Shown: positions 7,543 through 16,705, counted from the first letter of the stretch. The stretch: 46,088 bases of DNA from Mesorhizobium sp. (GCA_027492275.1 JAPUFC010000076.1:1-46088); one strand, 5' to 3'. Notes: generated from the letters alone by a model not told the origin. Numbers and translations: made by a program.

Positions 7543-7693
7543 GGTGCGTCCTTCGAGGCTCGCTCCGCTCGCACCTCAGGATGAGGGACGCCGGATACTG
7601 TCATCCTCGGTTCCGACAGGGGCAATTCAGACAGTGGCCCACAACGGGTCCTCATCCTGAGGCGCGAGCGGAGCGAGCCTCGAAGGACGCACC
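7543..7693. repeat. Long inverted repeat (rhizobial palindromic REP-like element)
   Basis: Two arms of about 44 bp, 7543-7586 and 7650-7693, are near-perfect reverse complements (ggtgcgtccttcgaggctcg against cgagcctcgaaggacgcacc, continuing with cctcaggatgagg). They enclose 63 bp of unrelated sequence, and each arm itself contains the small palindrome gctcgctccgctcg. This sequence class is a dispersed intergenic repeat in Mesorhizobium, Bradyrhizobium and relatives. The copy sits between fbpA and fbpB and could form an mRNA-stabilising or uncoupling hairpin. Confidence 0.8.
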
Positions 7694-7714
7694 AGACCTG
7701 AGGCTACGTTCGGA

Positions 7715-9424
7715 ATGCCCGGCATGAACTTTCAGGTACCGATCGCGGCAATCGGCGACCATCCGGCGCCCGCCGTGAAGCGCACGGGACGGCCGCTGCT
7801 GGCCGCGCTGGCGCTGCTGGTGTCGGGCCTGGTGCTTCTGCCGATCCTGTCGATCGCCTATGTCGCGCTGTCGGGCAGCGGAGAGGACTGGCCGCATCTG
7901 GCGGCCAACGTGCTGCCGCGCGCCAGCGTCACGACGCTGCAGCTTCTCGCCATGGTAGCGGTCGCAACCTCGGCCGTCGGCGTGGCCACGGCGTGGATGG
8001 TCGTCTCCTACGATTTCCCGCTGCGCCGCACGCTGAGCTGGGCGCTCGTGCTGCCGCTCGCCGTGCCGTCCTACCTGGCGGCCTACGCCTTCGGCGAGTT
8101 CTTCCATTATTCCGGGCCGGCGCAGTCGCTGGTGCGCGCACTGTTCGGCTTCACCTCGATCCGCGACTACTGGTTTCCCGACATCCGCACCACCACCGGC
8201 TGCGCCGTCGTGCTGTCGGCCGTGCTCTACCCTTACGTCTACATGACGACGCGGGTGGTGTTCCTGATGCAGGGACGCGCCATGGCCGACGTGGCGCGCA
8301 CGCTCGGCGCGCGGCCGGCGCGGGTGTTCTGGCGCATCCTGCTTCCGGTGGCGCGGCCGGCCATCGTGGCGGGCGTGGCGCTGGTCATGATGGAGACCAT
8401 CAACGACATCGGCGCGGCCGAATATCTCGGCGTGCGGACCCTGACTTTCGCCGTCTACCAGACCTGGCTGGCGCGCGGCAGCCTGGAGGGCGGGGCGCAG
8501 GTGGCGCTGGTCATGTTGGCCATGGTGGTCGCGCTGCTGGCGGCCGAGCAGGCGGCACGGCGGCGCCAGCGCTTCCACGGCGCGCGCGCCACGCAGATGA
8601 AGTCTCAGCCCATCCGCGTCCGCCTTTCGGGCGGCAGGGGGTGGATCGCCGCATCGCTGGTCGGCCTGCCGGTGCTCGTCGGCTTCGGGATTCCGGCCGC
8701 GGTGTTCGGCACCTATGCCTGGCGCCGGCTGGAGCAGTTCGCGTCGCCGGAACTGGCCGCAGCCTTCGTGAACAGCGTGGTGACGGCCACGGCGACGGCG
8801 CTGCTGACGGTCGCGATCGCGCTGTTCCTGCTCGACGCCCTGCGCTCGACGCGCTCGCGCGGCATCGGCGCGGCGGTCCGGCTGGCCTCCATCGGCTATG
8901 CCATGCCGGGCGGGATACTGGGGCTCGGGCTGCTCTTCGCGCTGGCGCGCTTCGACAACACGCTGGACGCCTTCCTGCGCGCGCATCTCGGCCTGTCGAC
9001 CGGCCTGCTGCTCACCGGTTCGGCGGGAGCGGTGGTGATCGCCTGCGTCATCCGCTTCATGGCGCTGGCGGAAAGCACGATGAGCGCCGGGCTGCACAAG
9101 CTGCCGCCGAATCTCGACGAGGCGGCGCGCTGCCTGGGCCGCACGCCGCTGCGCGCCACGGCCGGCGTGCTGCTGCCGCTGCTCAAGCCGGCCATCCTGA
9201 CGGCGCTGGTGCTGGTCTTCGTCGACACGGTGAAGGAGCTGTCCGCGACGATCCTGCTGCGCCCGTTCGGCTTTTCGACGCTCGCCACGCAGGTCTACGA
9301 GAACGCCTCGCGCGGCGTGCCGGAAGAGGGCGCGGCCGGAGCCGTGGTCATCATCGCGACGGCGCTGGTGCCGGTCGTGCTGTTGTCGCGCGCGTTGGCG
9401 CGCGATCGTGACGCGCGGCTGTAG
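7715..9424 (+). CDS. fbpB: Iron(III) ABC transporter permease, two fused halves
   Basis: A 569-residue inner-membrane permease made of two homologous BPD_transp_1 halves, as in FbpB/AfuB. Each half has about six membrane segments and one cytoplasmic EAA loop: DVARTLGARPARVFWRILLP (about 190-210) and EAARCLGRTPLRATAGVLLP (about 468-488). It forms the channel for iron delivered by FbpA. The ATG at 7715 has a GAGG 10 nt upstream; an ATG at 7724 is an alternative. No gene for the ATPase (fbpC) follows: the next genes are a terminator region and an unrelated regulator, so the ATPase must lie elsewhere or be shared. The gene begins only 22 bp after the palindromic repeat. Confidence 0.9.
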   Translation: MPGMNFQVPIAAIGDHPAPAVKRTGRPLLAALALLVSGLVLLPILSIAYVALSGSGEDWPHLAANVLPRASVTTLQLLAMVAVATSAVGVATAWMVVSYDFPLRRTLSWALVLPLAVPSYLAAYAFGEFFHYSGPAQSLVRALFGFTSIRDYWFPDIRTTTGCAVVLSAVLYPYVYMTTRVVFLMQGRAMADVARTLGARPARVFWRILLPVARPAIVAGVALVMMETINDIGAAEYLGVRTLTFAVYQTWLARGSLEGGAQVALVMLAMVVALLAAEQAARRRQRFHGARATQMKSQPIRVRLSGGRGWIAASLVGLPVLVGFGIPAAVFGTYAWRRLEQFASPELAAAFVNSVVTATATALLTVAIALFLLDALRSTRSRGIGAAVRLASIGYAMPGGILGLGLLFALARFDNTLDAFLRAHLGLSTGLLLTGSAGAVVIACVIRFMALAESTMSAGLHKLPPNLDEAARCLGRTPLRATAGVLLPLLKPAILTALVLVFVDTVKELSATILLRPFGFSTLATQVYENASRGVPEEGAAGAVVIIATALVPVVLLSRALARDRDARL

Positions 9425-9452
9425 CAGTCGCCGCACAACCCACGGGCGAAAG

Positions 9453-9571
9453 AAAAAAGGCGTCCGAGAGGACGCCTGAAAGGAAATTGCTGTGACGACG
9501 GGGACTTGAGCCGAGGCAGCAACAGAAGTTGCCCCTTCAAGTTGAGACCGACTATCGACGCTGTATCTTAA
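9453..9571 (-). ncRNA. Candidate trans-acting sRNA with terminator
   Basis: On the minus strand the 270-bp gap between fbpB and the luxR-type gene holds a structured segment. A 5' stem-loop pairs 9537-9542 with 9504-9509 and contains an inner GCAAC/GTTGC stem closing a TTCT loop (9519-9532). Next is an unpaired C/U-rich stretch (9478-9503), then a perfect 7-bp GGCGTCC/GGACGCC hairpin (9459-9476) followed by TTTTTT (9453-9458). Stem-loop, single-stranded linker and terminator is the classic layout of Hfq-dependent sRNAs. I cannot assign it to a named alpha-r family. The 5' end is a guess (TTAAGATA near 9564-9571 could be a -10 region). It could instead be the luxR 3' UTR. Confidence 0.5.
9459..9476 (-). 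terminator. Rho-independent terminator (minus strand)
   Basis: A perfect 7-bp stem GGCGTCC/GGACGCC with a TCTC loop is followed on the minus strand by TTTTTTCTTT. It ends either the candidate sRNA or the luxR-type gene transcript, and insulates it from convergent fbpB. Confidence 0.9.
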
Positions 9572-9695
9572 CAACTCCTTACCGGATCGGCGAAAAATTT
9601 ACCAAAGCGGCGCATGTCTAAAATCTAGGTAAATTTGACGGTCACATTTCGTTAACCCTGCCGCGCGCGGCGGGCCCTTCGTCTTTCACCGCCGC

Positions 9696-10283
9696 TCATG
9701 CGGAAGACGCGGAGGCGGTCGAAAACCAGGCGACCATCTCGGCGGCGTTGCGCACACCCAGAAGCCTTGCCAGGCGCAGGCGATGCGCCTCGACCGTGCG
9801 GCGCGACAGGCCGATCTCGGCGGCGATGGCCGCATTGGTCTTGCCCTGCGCGACCAGCGCAAGGACCTGCCGCTGGCGATCGGTCAGCGCCATCAGCGCA
9901 TCGGTCACGGGCCTCGCCATAGGCTCGAAGCAATAGAGGGCGCCGGCGAACGGGTCCGCCTCGAAACGCGACCGGCCGTTGACCCGGCACCAGAAGCGCT
10001 GTCCGCCGGCCCCCACCATGATGCGCTCGTCGTAATAGACCCGGCCGCCCGACAGGTTGCTGCCCCACATCTCGCCGGTGCGGATGAAGTCGGCGAGCTT
10101 CGGATAGAGCCGGGAGAAGCTGCGGTCGACGAGATCGCGCCGCTCGAAGCCGAACAGGGCGGCGAACTCCTCGTTGCAGTCGCGGATGATGCGATAGGTC
10201 GCGTAGACCATGGGGACCGGGATTTCGGCGAGCGTGAAACCCGACGGCGGCAGCGCTGTCTCTGTCGCGGCTCGTGAGCGCAT
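9696..10283 (-). CDS. PAS-LuxR transcriptional regulator
   Basis: A 195-residue regulator: a PAS-like sensory domain (about 15-110, with IPVPMVYATYRIIRDCNEEFAALFGFERRDLVD) and a C-terminal LuxR/GerE helix-turn-helix (about 130-188, LTDRQRQVLALVAQGKTNAAIAAEIGLSRRTVEAHR). There is no autoinducer-binding or receiver domain. It is divergent from the CoA-transferase genes, with 116 bp between the starts, so it probably controls scoAB and itself. The ligand is unknown; a co-metabolite or aromatic acid would fit the context, which is inference. Confidence 0.82.
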   Translation of the reverse strand: MRSRAATETALPPSGFTLAEIPVPMVYATYRIIRDCNEEFAALFGFERRDLVDRSFSRLYPKLADFIRTGEMWGSNLSGGRVYYDERIMVGAGGQRFWCRVNGRSRFEADPFAGALYCFEPMARPVTDALMALTDRQRQVLALVAQGKTNAAIAAEIGLSRRTVEAHRLRLARLLGVRNAAEMVAWFSTASASSA

Positions 10284-10399
10284 GCCGTATAAATACGACT
10301 AACGAGCGGCGACAGGCAAGACGTAGCTTCGGTGCAGGCTGGCGCTTCCGGGCGGTCGGGGATGCGAGGGACAGCCAGCGCCATCGACGGAGGAGACAC

Positions 10400-11116
10400 T
10401 TGCAAAAGGTATTTTCGAGCGCGGCCGAGGCCCTGGCGGGCCAACTGGCCGACGGCATGACGATCATGTCCGGGGGCTTCGGCCTCTGCGGCATCCCGGA
10501 GACGCTGATCGAGGCGGTCAGGCTTTCGGGAGCCAGGAACCTGACCGTGATCTCCAACAATGCGGGCGTCGACGGGATCGGCCTCGGCAAGCTTCTGGAG
10601 ACGCGGCAGATCGCCAAGATGATCTCGTCCTATGTGGGCGAGAACAAGCTGTTCGCCCAGCAGTATCTGTCCGGCGAGCTGGAGCTGGAGTTCAATCCGC
10701 AGGGCACGCTGGCCGAGCGCATCCGCGCCGGCGGGGCGGGCATCCCGGCGTTCTTCACCAAGACGGGGGTCGGCACGATCATCGCCGAGGGCAAGCCCGT
10801 GCAGGAGTTCGACGGCGAGCTCTACGTGATGGAGCGCGGTCTGGTGGCGGACGTGTCGCTGGTGCACGCCTGGAAGGGCGACCACGAAGGCAACCTCGTC
10901 TATCGCAAGACGGCGCGCAACTTCAATCCGATGATCGCGACCGCCGGCAGGGTGACGATCGCGGAGGTCGAGCATCTCGTTCCCACCGGCGACATCGATC
11001 CGGACCATATCCACACGCCCGGCATCTTCGTGTCGCGCATCGTGCACGCGCCCGACGCGGTCAAGCACATCGAGCAACGGACAACGCGCAAGCGCGCAAC
11101 GGCGGAGGCTGTCTGA
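10400..11116 (+). CDS. scoA: 3-oxoacid CoA-transferase subunit A
   Basis: A 238-residue alpha subunit of a family I CoA-transferase (succinyl-CoA:3-ketoacid type), which moves CoA from succinyl-CoA to acetoacetate or 3-oxoadipate. The start is a TTG at 10400 preceded four bases earlier by GGAGGAG; it gives the usual N-terminus (M)[33 protein letters not shown]. The glycine-rich loop [10 protein letters not shown] (about 24-33) and [11 protein letters not shown] (about 117-127) are typical. It overlaps the B subunit by one base (TGATG), so translation is coupled. Substrate cannot be told from sequence alone: atoDA and pcaIJ are the alternatives. Confidence 0.9.
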   Translation: MQKVFSSAAEALAGQLADGMTIMSGGFGLCGIPETLIEAVRLSGARNLTVISNNAGVDGIGLGKLLETRQIAKMISSYVGENKLFAQQYLSGELELEFNPQGTLAERIRAGGAGIPAFFTKTGVGTIIAEGKPVQEFDGELYVMERGLVADVSLVHAWKGDHEGNLVYRKTARNFNPMIATAGRVTIAEVEHLVPTGDIDPDHIHTPGIFVSRIVHAPDAVKHIEQRTTRKRATAEAV

Positions 11117-11760
11117 TGGCCTGGACACGCGAGGAAATGGCCGCGCGCGCGGCCAGGGAGCTGCAGGACGGCTTCTACGTCAATCTCGGCATCGGCATCC
11201 CGACGCTGGTGGCGAACTACATCCCGGCCGGCATGACGGTGCGGCTGCAGAGCGAGAACGGCATGCTCGGCATGGGCCCCTTTCCCTACGAGGGCGATGA
11301 GGACCCGGACCTCATCAATGCCGGCAAGCAGACGATCACCGAATTGCCGCTGACCAGCTACTTCTCCAGTGCCGACAGCTTCGCCATGATCCGCGGCGGG
11401 CATATCGACCTGTCGATCCTCGGCGCCATGCAGGTGGCCGAGAACGGCGATCTCGCCAACTGGATGATCCCCGGCAAGATGGTCAAGGGCATGGGCGGGG
11501 CGATGGACCTGGTCGCCGGCGTCAAGAAGGTCGTGGTGGTCATGGAGCACGAGGCCAAGGGCGAGTCCAAGCTGCTCAAGGCCTGCACCCTGCCGCTGAC
11601 CGGCCAGCGGGTCGCCGACATGGTCGTCACCGACCTCGGCGTCTTCACCCTGGCACGCCGCGGCGAGCCCCGCATGGAGCTGGTCGAGCTGGCGCACGGC
11701 GTCACGCTGGACGAGATCAAGGCCAAGACGGAGGCGCGGTTCGAGGTCGCCCTGCGCTGA
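11116..11760 (+). CDS. scoB: 3-oxoacid CoA-transferase subunit B
   Basis: A 214-residue beta subunit. The active-site glutamate that forms the thioester with CoA lies in [10 protein letters not shown] (E47). Other family features are [17 protein letters not shown] (about 19-35) and [19 protein letters not shown] (about 103-121). The start overlaps the stop of subunit A. No thiolase or hydroxybutyrate dehydrogenase gene is adjacent; the phasin gene elsewhere in the window suggests the cell makes polyhydroxybutyrate, whose acetoacetate this enzyme could activate. Confidence 0.93.
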   Translation: MAWTREEMAARAARELQDGFYVNLGIGIPTLVANYIPAGMTVRLQSENGMLGMGPFPYEGDEDPDLINAGKQTITELPLTSYFSSADSFAMIRGGHIDLSILGAMQVAENGDLANWMIPGKMVKGMGGAMDLVAGVKKVVVVMEHEAKGESKLLKACTLPLTGQRVADMVVTDLGVFTLARRGEPRMELVELAHGVTLDEIKAKTEARFEVALR

Positions 11761-11908
11761 TTCCGCCATTGCAGGGCGCGCAAAGGCGCGTCCCGATCCA
11801 CCGTCGATGCCATGTGGTGGCCACAATGGCTTGAAATGCCAGGGCCATGCAATAAACAGGAAGGCGCGGGCATCCGCCCGCCCCTGCCATGGCGTCTGAC
11901 GGAGCAAT

Positions 11909-13753
11909 ATGGCCGTTGTGCCCGTAAAGCGAGCCTTGTGGACGCTGGTGACGGCGATGCTTCTGCTCGCCGTGCTGTTCGCCGCGCTGCCGGTCGTCGC
12001 TTCCAGCCGCATCGTTCGCGACCGGATCGCCTTCGAGCTCGGGGCGCTGACTGGCTATCGCGTCACCATCGGCAGCGCGCCGGACATCAAGTTCTGGCCC
12101 AATCTGCGCGCGGTCATCCGGGACGTCACCCTGGTGCCGTGGACCGATCCCGACAAGACCGTGCTGGCGACGGAGCGCATGGAGCTCGGCCTTTCCGCCT
12201 GGTCAGCGCTCAGCGGCAACGTCGCCATCTCCTCGGCCGAGCTTCGGAGTCCGGTCATCACCGTCGACAGGACGGCCAACGGCCTCTACGCCCCCGTCCT
12301 GCCGGGCGGCGGACGTATCTCGCGCGCCGTCTCCGCCGCGCGCGCGGCGGTCGCGGCCAATCCCGCCGCGCCCGACCTCTCCCGCTCGACCGGCGTGGAG
12401 CTCGGCAGGATCGTCCTGCGTGACGGCAGCATCGTCGAGCGCGGCGCGGCGAGCGACGCGACGCTGATCAAGGATCTTGACGCCGAGCTCGAGCTCCCGA
12501 CGCTGGAGCGGGCCGGGTCGATTTCGGCAAAAGGTGTCTGGCGCGAGGAGAAGATGGCCTTCTCCGCGTCGTCCGCCAACCCGCTGCTGCTGTTCGCAGG
12601 GGGCGCCGGCCAGCTCACCGCCGATCTCGACGGACCTTCGATCAAGGGTCATTTCCAGGGCGGCGCGAAATTCGCGCCGCAAGGCTATTTCGAGGGCGAC
12701 GCGGCGGTCTCGACCTCCTCGCTGCGGCGGCTGGCGACGCTGTGGGGCCGCAGCCTGCCGGTGTCGGCCTTCGGCGCGGTGAGCCTGACGGGACGCGTCA
12801 ACGGCGGCGGCGACCGCTTCCGGCTGGAGAACGCCGCCGTGACGGTCGACGGCAACACGGCCAGCGGCGGCCTCGAAATGCTGCTCGCCCCCGGCAAGCT
12901 GCCGACGCTGACGGGCACGCTCGCCTTCGAGGCGCTCGACATGGGCACGCTGCTCACCGCCTTCAGCCCGACCGGCAGGCCCGCCCCGCAAGGCACGACC
13001 GAGATCATGGACGTCGCCAATGTCGATCTGCGGCTGTCTGCCCAGCAGGCCAAGGTGGGCGCCATCGCGCTGACCGGCGTCGCGGCGACGGCGCGGATCA
13101 CCGACGGCATGACCGCCCTCGACATGTCGGATGCCGACGCCTTCGGCGGAACCGTGCAGGGCTCGCTGCGCTTCGACCGCAAGCCCGAGGGGCCGTGGGG
13201 GGAGCTCAGCATGCTGGCCACGGATGTCGACGGCGGCGCCTTCGCCTCGGCCGCCGGGCTGAACAGGCTCGTGCCCGTGGGGCGGGGCAGGATCTCGCTG
13301 TCGCTCAAGGGACCGGGCGGCGACTGGAACGCGATCATGGCGCGGGGGGCCGGCTCCTTCTCGGCCGCCTTCGGCGAAGGCGCGCTGTCGGGCTTCAACC
13401 TGACCCGCTTTCTCGAGCGCTCCCGGCAGGGCGGCTTCTTCCCGCTCGACGAGGTGGCCGACGGCACCATGCGCACCGTCGCCGTGGATGTCGGCGCGAC
13501 CATCTCGAACGGCGTCATCAACATCGAGAAGGCGGAAGCGCGCTCGACCAGCTACCGCATCGAGCTGGCCGGGCTGACGCCCTATGCCAGCCGCGGCCTG
13601 GCGCTGACCGGCCGGGTCGAGCCCGTACCGCCGCCCGCGCCCGCCACGCCCTCGCCGGAGACGACCGGCAGCACGCCGCCGGCGGTCACTGCCTTCTTCG
13701 TCGGCGGATCGTGGGGCGCGCCCTTCATCTCGCTGATCCCTTCCGGGGAATAG
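11909..13753 (+). CDS. AsmA family protein
   Basis: A 614-residue AsmA-like protein. One N-terminal membrane anchor (about 7-31, RALWTLVTAMLLLAVLFAALPVVAS) is followed by a large periplasmic part. It begins with the typical AsmA segment (GALTGYRVTIGSAPDIKFWP, ELRSPVITVDR) and has the AsmA_2-type region in the C-terminal half (GAGSFSAAFGEGALSGFNLTRFL). The family belongs to the VPS13/chorein-like lipid-transfer group and influences outer-membrane lipid homeostasis. It ends in a Pro-rich linker (PPPAPATPSPETTG) and a short hydrophobic tail. It stands alone, converging on the putrescine transporter genes. The exact role is unknown. Confidence 0.85.
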   Translation: MAVVPVKRALWTLVTAMLLLAVLFAALPVVASSRIVRDRIAFELGALTGYRVTIGSAPDIKFWPNLRAVIRDVTLVPWTDPDKTVLATERMELGLSAWSALSGNVAISSAELRSPVITVDRTANGLYAPVLPGGGRISRAVSAARAAVAANPAAPDLSRSTGVELGRIVLRDGSIVERGAASDATLIKDLDAELELPTLERAGSISAKGVWREEKMAFSASSANPLLLFAGGAGQLTADLDGPSIKGHFQGGAKFAPQGYFEGDAAVSTSSLRRLATLWGRSLPVSAFGAVSLTGRVNGGGDRFRLENAAVTVDGNTASGGLEMLLAPGKLPTLTGTLAFEALDMGTLLTAFSPTGRPAPQGTTEIMDVANVDLRLSAQQAKVGAIALTGVAATARITDGMTALDMSDADAFGGTVQGSLRFDRKPEGPWGELSMLATDVDGGAFASAAGLNRLVPVGRGRISLSLKGPGGDWNAIMARGAGSFSAAFGEGALSGFNLTRFLERSRQGGFFPLDEVADGTMRTVAVDVGATISNGVINIEKAEARSTSYRIELAGLTPYASRGLALTGRVEPVPPPAPATPSPETTGSTPPAVTAFFVGGSWGAPFISLIPSGE

Positions 13754-13763
13754 CAAGACTCGC

Positions 13764-14588
13764 TCAGCCCCGGCGCGCGGCCTGCTCGTCGCGCTGGCGC
13801 TGCACCTCGCGGCGCTTGTTCAGCACCGAGGCGATCAGCACGACCGTCGCCACCACCGCGATCATCAGTGTGCAGGCGGCGTTGATCTCCGGCGTCACGC
13901 CCAGGCGCACCTGGCTGTAGATCTTCATCGGCAGCGTGGTGGCGCCCGGCCCTGAGGTGAAGCTGGCGATGACCAGGTCGTCCAGCGACAGGGTGAAGGC
14001 CAGCATCCAGCCGGAAACGACGGCCGGCGCGATGACCGGCAGCGTCACCTGGAAGAAGGTCCCCGCCGGCGTCGCGCCGAGGTCCATCGCGGCCTCCTCC
14101 AGGCTGCGGTCGAAGCTCAACAGGCGCGATTGCACGACGACGGCCACGAAGCACATGGTGAAGGTGATGTGCGCCAGCGTGACGGTCAAAAAGCCCCGGT
14201 CCAGGCCGATGGCGACGAACAGCAGCAGCAGCGACAGGCCGGTGATGACCTCCGGCATGACCAGCGGCGCGAACACCATGCCGGAAAACAGGATGCGGCC
14301 GCGGAAGCGCGTGTAGCGGGTCAGCGCGATCGCCGCCAGCGTGCCGAGCACCGTGGCCGCGGTGGCCGACAGGAAGGCGACGCGCAGCGTCACCCAGGCG
14401 GCGTCCATCAGGCCGCGATTGCGGAACAGCTCGCCGTACCATTTGGTCGAGAAGCCGCCCCACACCGTGACCAGCCGCGATTCGTTGAAGGAGTAGATGA
14501 TCAGCAGGACGATCGGCAGGTACAGGAAGGCGAAGCCCAGCACGATCGAGACGATGTTGAAGCGCGACCAGCCGCCGGGACCCGTCAT
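13764..14588 (-). CDS. potI: Putrescine ABC transporter permease PotI
   Basis: A 274-residue inner-membrane permease with six predicted spans. The EAA loop reads EEAAMDLGATPAGTFFQVTLP. FNESRLVTVWGGFSTKWYGELF near the N-terminus is typical of PotI/PotC. The ATG at 14586-14588 overlaps the stop of potH by four bases (ATGA). It is the last gene of the minus-strand order potF-potG-potH-potI, the layout of the putrescine-specific importer rather than potABCD. The C-terminus is basic (NKRREVQRQRDEQAARRG). Confidence 0.9.
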   Translation of the reverse strand: MTGPGGWSRFNIVSIVLGFAFLYLPIVLLIIYSFNESRLVTVWGGFSTKWYGELFRNRGLMDAAWVTLRVAFLSATAATVLGTLAAIALTRYTRFRGRILFSGMVFAPLVMPEVITGLSLLLLFVAIGLDRGFLTVTLAHITFTMCFVAVVVQSRLLSFDRSLEEAAMDLGATPAGTFFQVTLPVIAPAVVSGWMLAFTLSLDDLVIASFTSGPGATTLPMKIYSQVRLGVTPEINAACTLMIAVVATVVLIASVLNKRREVQRQRDEQAARRG

Positions 14589-15496
14589 CGGCCCTGCTCC
14601 TGCGCACGCGCCTGCGCGAACTGGAAGATCATGATCGGCACGATCAGCAGCAGGAGCAGGATGACGGCGACCGCCGACGACACCGGCCAGTCGCGGTTGG
14701 AGAAGAACTCGTTCCACAGCGTGCGGCCGATCATCAGCGTCTGCGAGCCGCCCAGCAGGTCCGGGATGACGAACTCGCCCACGGCGGGGATGAACACCAG
14801 CATGCAGCCGGCGACCACACCCGGCAGCGACAGGGGAAAGGTCACCTTCCAGAACGCGCCGAGCGGCGTGCAGCCGAGGTCCTGCGCGGCCTCGATCAGC
14901 GAATTGTCCATCTTTTCCAGCGTCGCATAGAGCGGCAGGACCATGAAGGGCAGGTAGGAATAGACGATGCCGATGAAGATCGCGGTGTGCGTGTTGAGGA
15001 TCAGCAGCGGCTGGTCGATGACTCCCAGCCACAGCAGGAACTGGTTGAGCAGCCCCTCCGGCTTCAGGATGCCGATCCAGGCGTAGACGCGGATCAGGAA
15101 TGACGTCCAGAACGGCAGGATGACCAGCATCAGCAGCGTCGGCCGCATGGAAGCCGGCGCGCGCGCCATGCCGTAGGCGATGGGATAGGCGACCAGCAGC
15201 GACAGGACGGTGGAGACCGCCGCGATGACGACGCTGGAGACATAAGCGTTGAAGTAGAGCGCGTCCTGGGTCAGCCAGACATAGTTCTCGAAGCTGAGCT
15301 CCCACAGCCTCTCCCAGAAAGCCGGCAGCCCGTCGCCGAAGCCCAGGACGGGCGTGTAGGGCGGCATGGCGATCGCCGTCTGCGACAGCGAGATCTTGAA
15401 GACGATGACGAAGGGAACGAGGAAGAAGACGAGCAGCCAGAGATAGGGAACGATGATGACGAGGCGGCCTAAGACGGCGGAGAGCGCGCGGTTCAT
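14585..15496 (-). CDS. potH: Putrescine ABC transporter permease PotH
   Basis: A 303-residue permease partner of PotI. Six membrane segments are visible, the first at about 11-33 (LVIIVPYLWLLVFFLVPFVIVFK). The EAA loop is EAAQDLGCTPLGAFWKVTFP. The motif LPFWTSFLIRVYAWIGIL is strongly conserved in PotB/PotH. Six bases separate it from the ATPase gene, and it overlaps potI, so the three form one transcript. Confidence 0.92.
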   Translation of the reverse strand: MNRALSAVLGRLVIIVPYLWLLVFFLVPFVIVFKISLSQTAIAMPPYTPVLGFGDGLPAFWERLWELSFENYVWLTQDALYFNAYVSSVVIAAVSTVLSLLVAYPIAYGMARAPASMRPTLLMLVILPFWTSFLIRVYAWIGILKPEGLLNQFLLWLGVIDQPLLILNTHTAIFIGIVYSYLPFMVLPLYATLEKMDNSLIEAAQDLGCTPLGAFWKVTFPLSLPGVVAGCMLVFIPAVGEFVIPDLLGGSQTLMIGRTLWNEFFSNRDWPVSSAVAVILLLLLIVPIMIFQFAQARAQEQGR

Positions 15497-15502
15497 CGCC
15501 GT

Positions 15503-16645
15503 CTACCGCGTCAGAACCACGCCCGCATCCGGGGCGAAGCTGATCCAGGCCCTGTCGTGCCAGGTCAGCGGATCGGTCGAGGTGCGCGCGGCGTTCAGCG
15601 CGCTCGCCTTGACGATCCGGCCGTCCGCCAGCCTGACGTGATAGACGGTCATGTCGCCCAGATAGCCGAGGTCGAAAATCTCGCCTTCTATGGCGTTGAA
15701 ACCCGTCTCGGCGGGGCGTTGCGACGACACCCTGATCTTCTCGGGACGGATGGCGAAGGCCACGTCGGCGCCCTCGGCCGCCTCGCCCGCATTGTCGGTG
15801 CGGATCGACAGGCCGTCCGGGCCGGCGATCTCGGCCGTGCCGCCCCGGCGCGACACGATTCGCCCCTCGAACATGTTCACATTGCCGACGAAGGAGGCGA
15901 CGAAGCGAGACGACGGCGCCTCGTAGATTTCCGCCGGCGTCGCCACTTGGCAGATGTGGCCCTTGTCCATGATAGCGATGCGGTCGGCCATCGTCATCGC
16001 CTCCTCCTGGTCGTGGGTGACGACGACGAAGGTGAGGCCGAGCTCGTATTGCAGGTCGACCAGCTCGAACTGGGTTTCCTCGCGCAGCTTCTTGTCCAGC
16101 GCGCCGAGCGGCTCGTCGAGCAGCAGCACCTTCGGCCGCTTGGCGAGCGAGCGGGCCAGCGCCACGCGCTGGCGCTGGCCGCCCGAGAGCTGGTGCGGCT
16201 TGCGCCGCGCGAAGGGCTCCAGCTTGGTCAGTGCCAGCATCTCCGCGACGCGCTTCGCGATATCGGCGGCCGGCATGCCCTCCTGCTTCAGGCCGAAGGC
16301 GATGTTCTTCTCGACCGTCATGTGCGGGAACAGCGCGTAGGACTGGAACATCATGTTGACCGGCCGGCGGTAGGGCGGGATGCCCCGCAAATCCTGCCCG
16401 TCGAGCAGGATGCGGCCGGCGGTCGGCTCCTCGAAGCCGGCCAGCATGCGCAGCAGCGTGGACTTGCCGCAGCCCGACGCGCCGAGCAGCGCGAAGAACT
16501 CGCGCTCGTGGATGGCGAGCGACAGGTCGTCGACGGCGGTGAAGTCGCCGAAGCGTTTTGTCACACCGTCGAAGAGGATGTAGGGCTTCGCGGTCGGATC
16601 GTTCCAGGGCGCGAAGGATCGCCTGATGCTGCCCAGCGACTTCAT
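15503..16645 (-). CDS. potG: Putrescine ABC transporter ATPase PotG
   Basis: A 380-residue ATPase. Walker A GASGCGKS (55-62), Q-loop Q101, signature LSGGQ (153-157), Walker B LLLDEP (174-179), switch histidine in VVVTHDQEEA, and a C-terminal TOBE-type regulatory domain (about 290-375). The long N-terminal extension before the ABC core (MKSLGSIRRSFAPWNDPTAKPYI) is typical of PotG. It energises import through PotH/PotI. The gene lies 60 bp downstream of the potF stop. Confidence 0.93.
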   Translation of the reverse strand: MKSLGSIRRSFAPWNDPTAKPYILFDGVTKRFGDFTAVDDLSLAIHEREFFALLGASGCGKSTLLRMLAGFEEPTAGRILLDGQDLRGIPPYRRPVNMMFQSYALFPHMTVEKNIAFGLKQEGMPAADIAKRVAEMLALTKLEPFARRKPHQLSGGQRQRVALARSLAKRPKVLLLDEPLGALDKKLREETQFELVDLQYELGLTFVVVTHDQEEAMTMADRIAIMDKGHICQVATPAEIYEAPSSRFVASFVGNVNMFEGRIVSRRGGTAEIAGPDGLSIRTDNAGEAAEGADVAFAIRPEKIRVSSQRPAETGFNAIEGEIFDLGYLGDMTVYHVRLADGRIVKASALNAARTSTDPLTWHDRAWISFAPDAGVVLTR

Positions 16646-16705
16646 GTCGTCACGTCAACCCCTCGCCTCAACAGAGCCCGCCCCCCGGCGGCCGGCACGG
16701 CCCCG

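Noticed and set aside
7652-9574. A long minus-strand frame opposite fbpB
   Set aside because: Opposite a membrane protein with clear EAA loops; product is His/Arg/Gln-rich without domain features.
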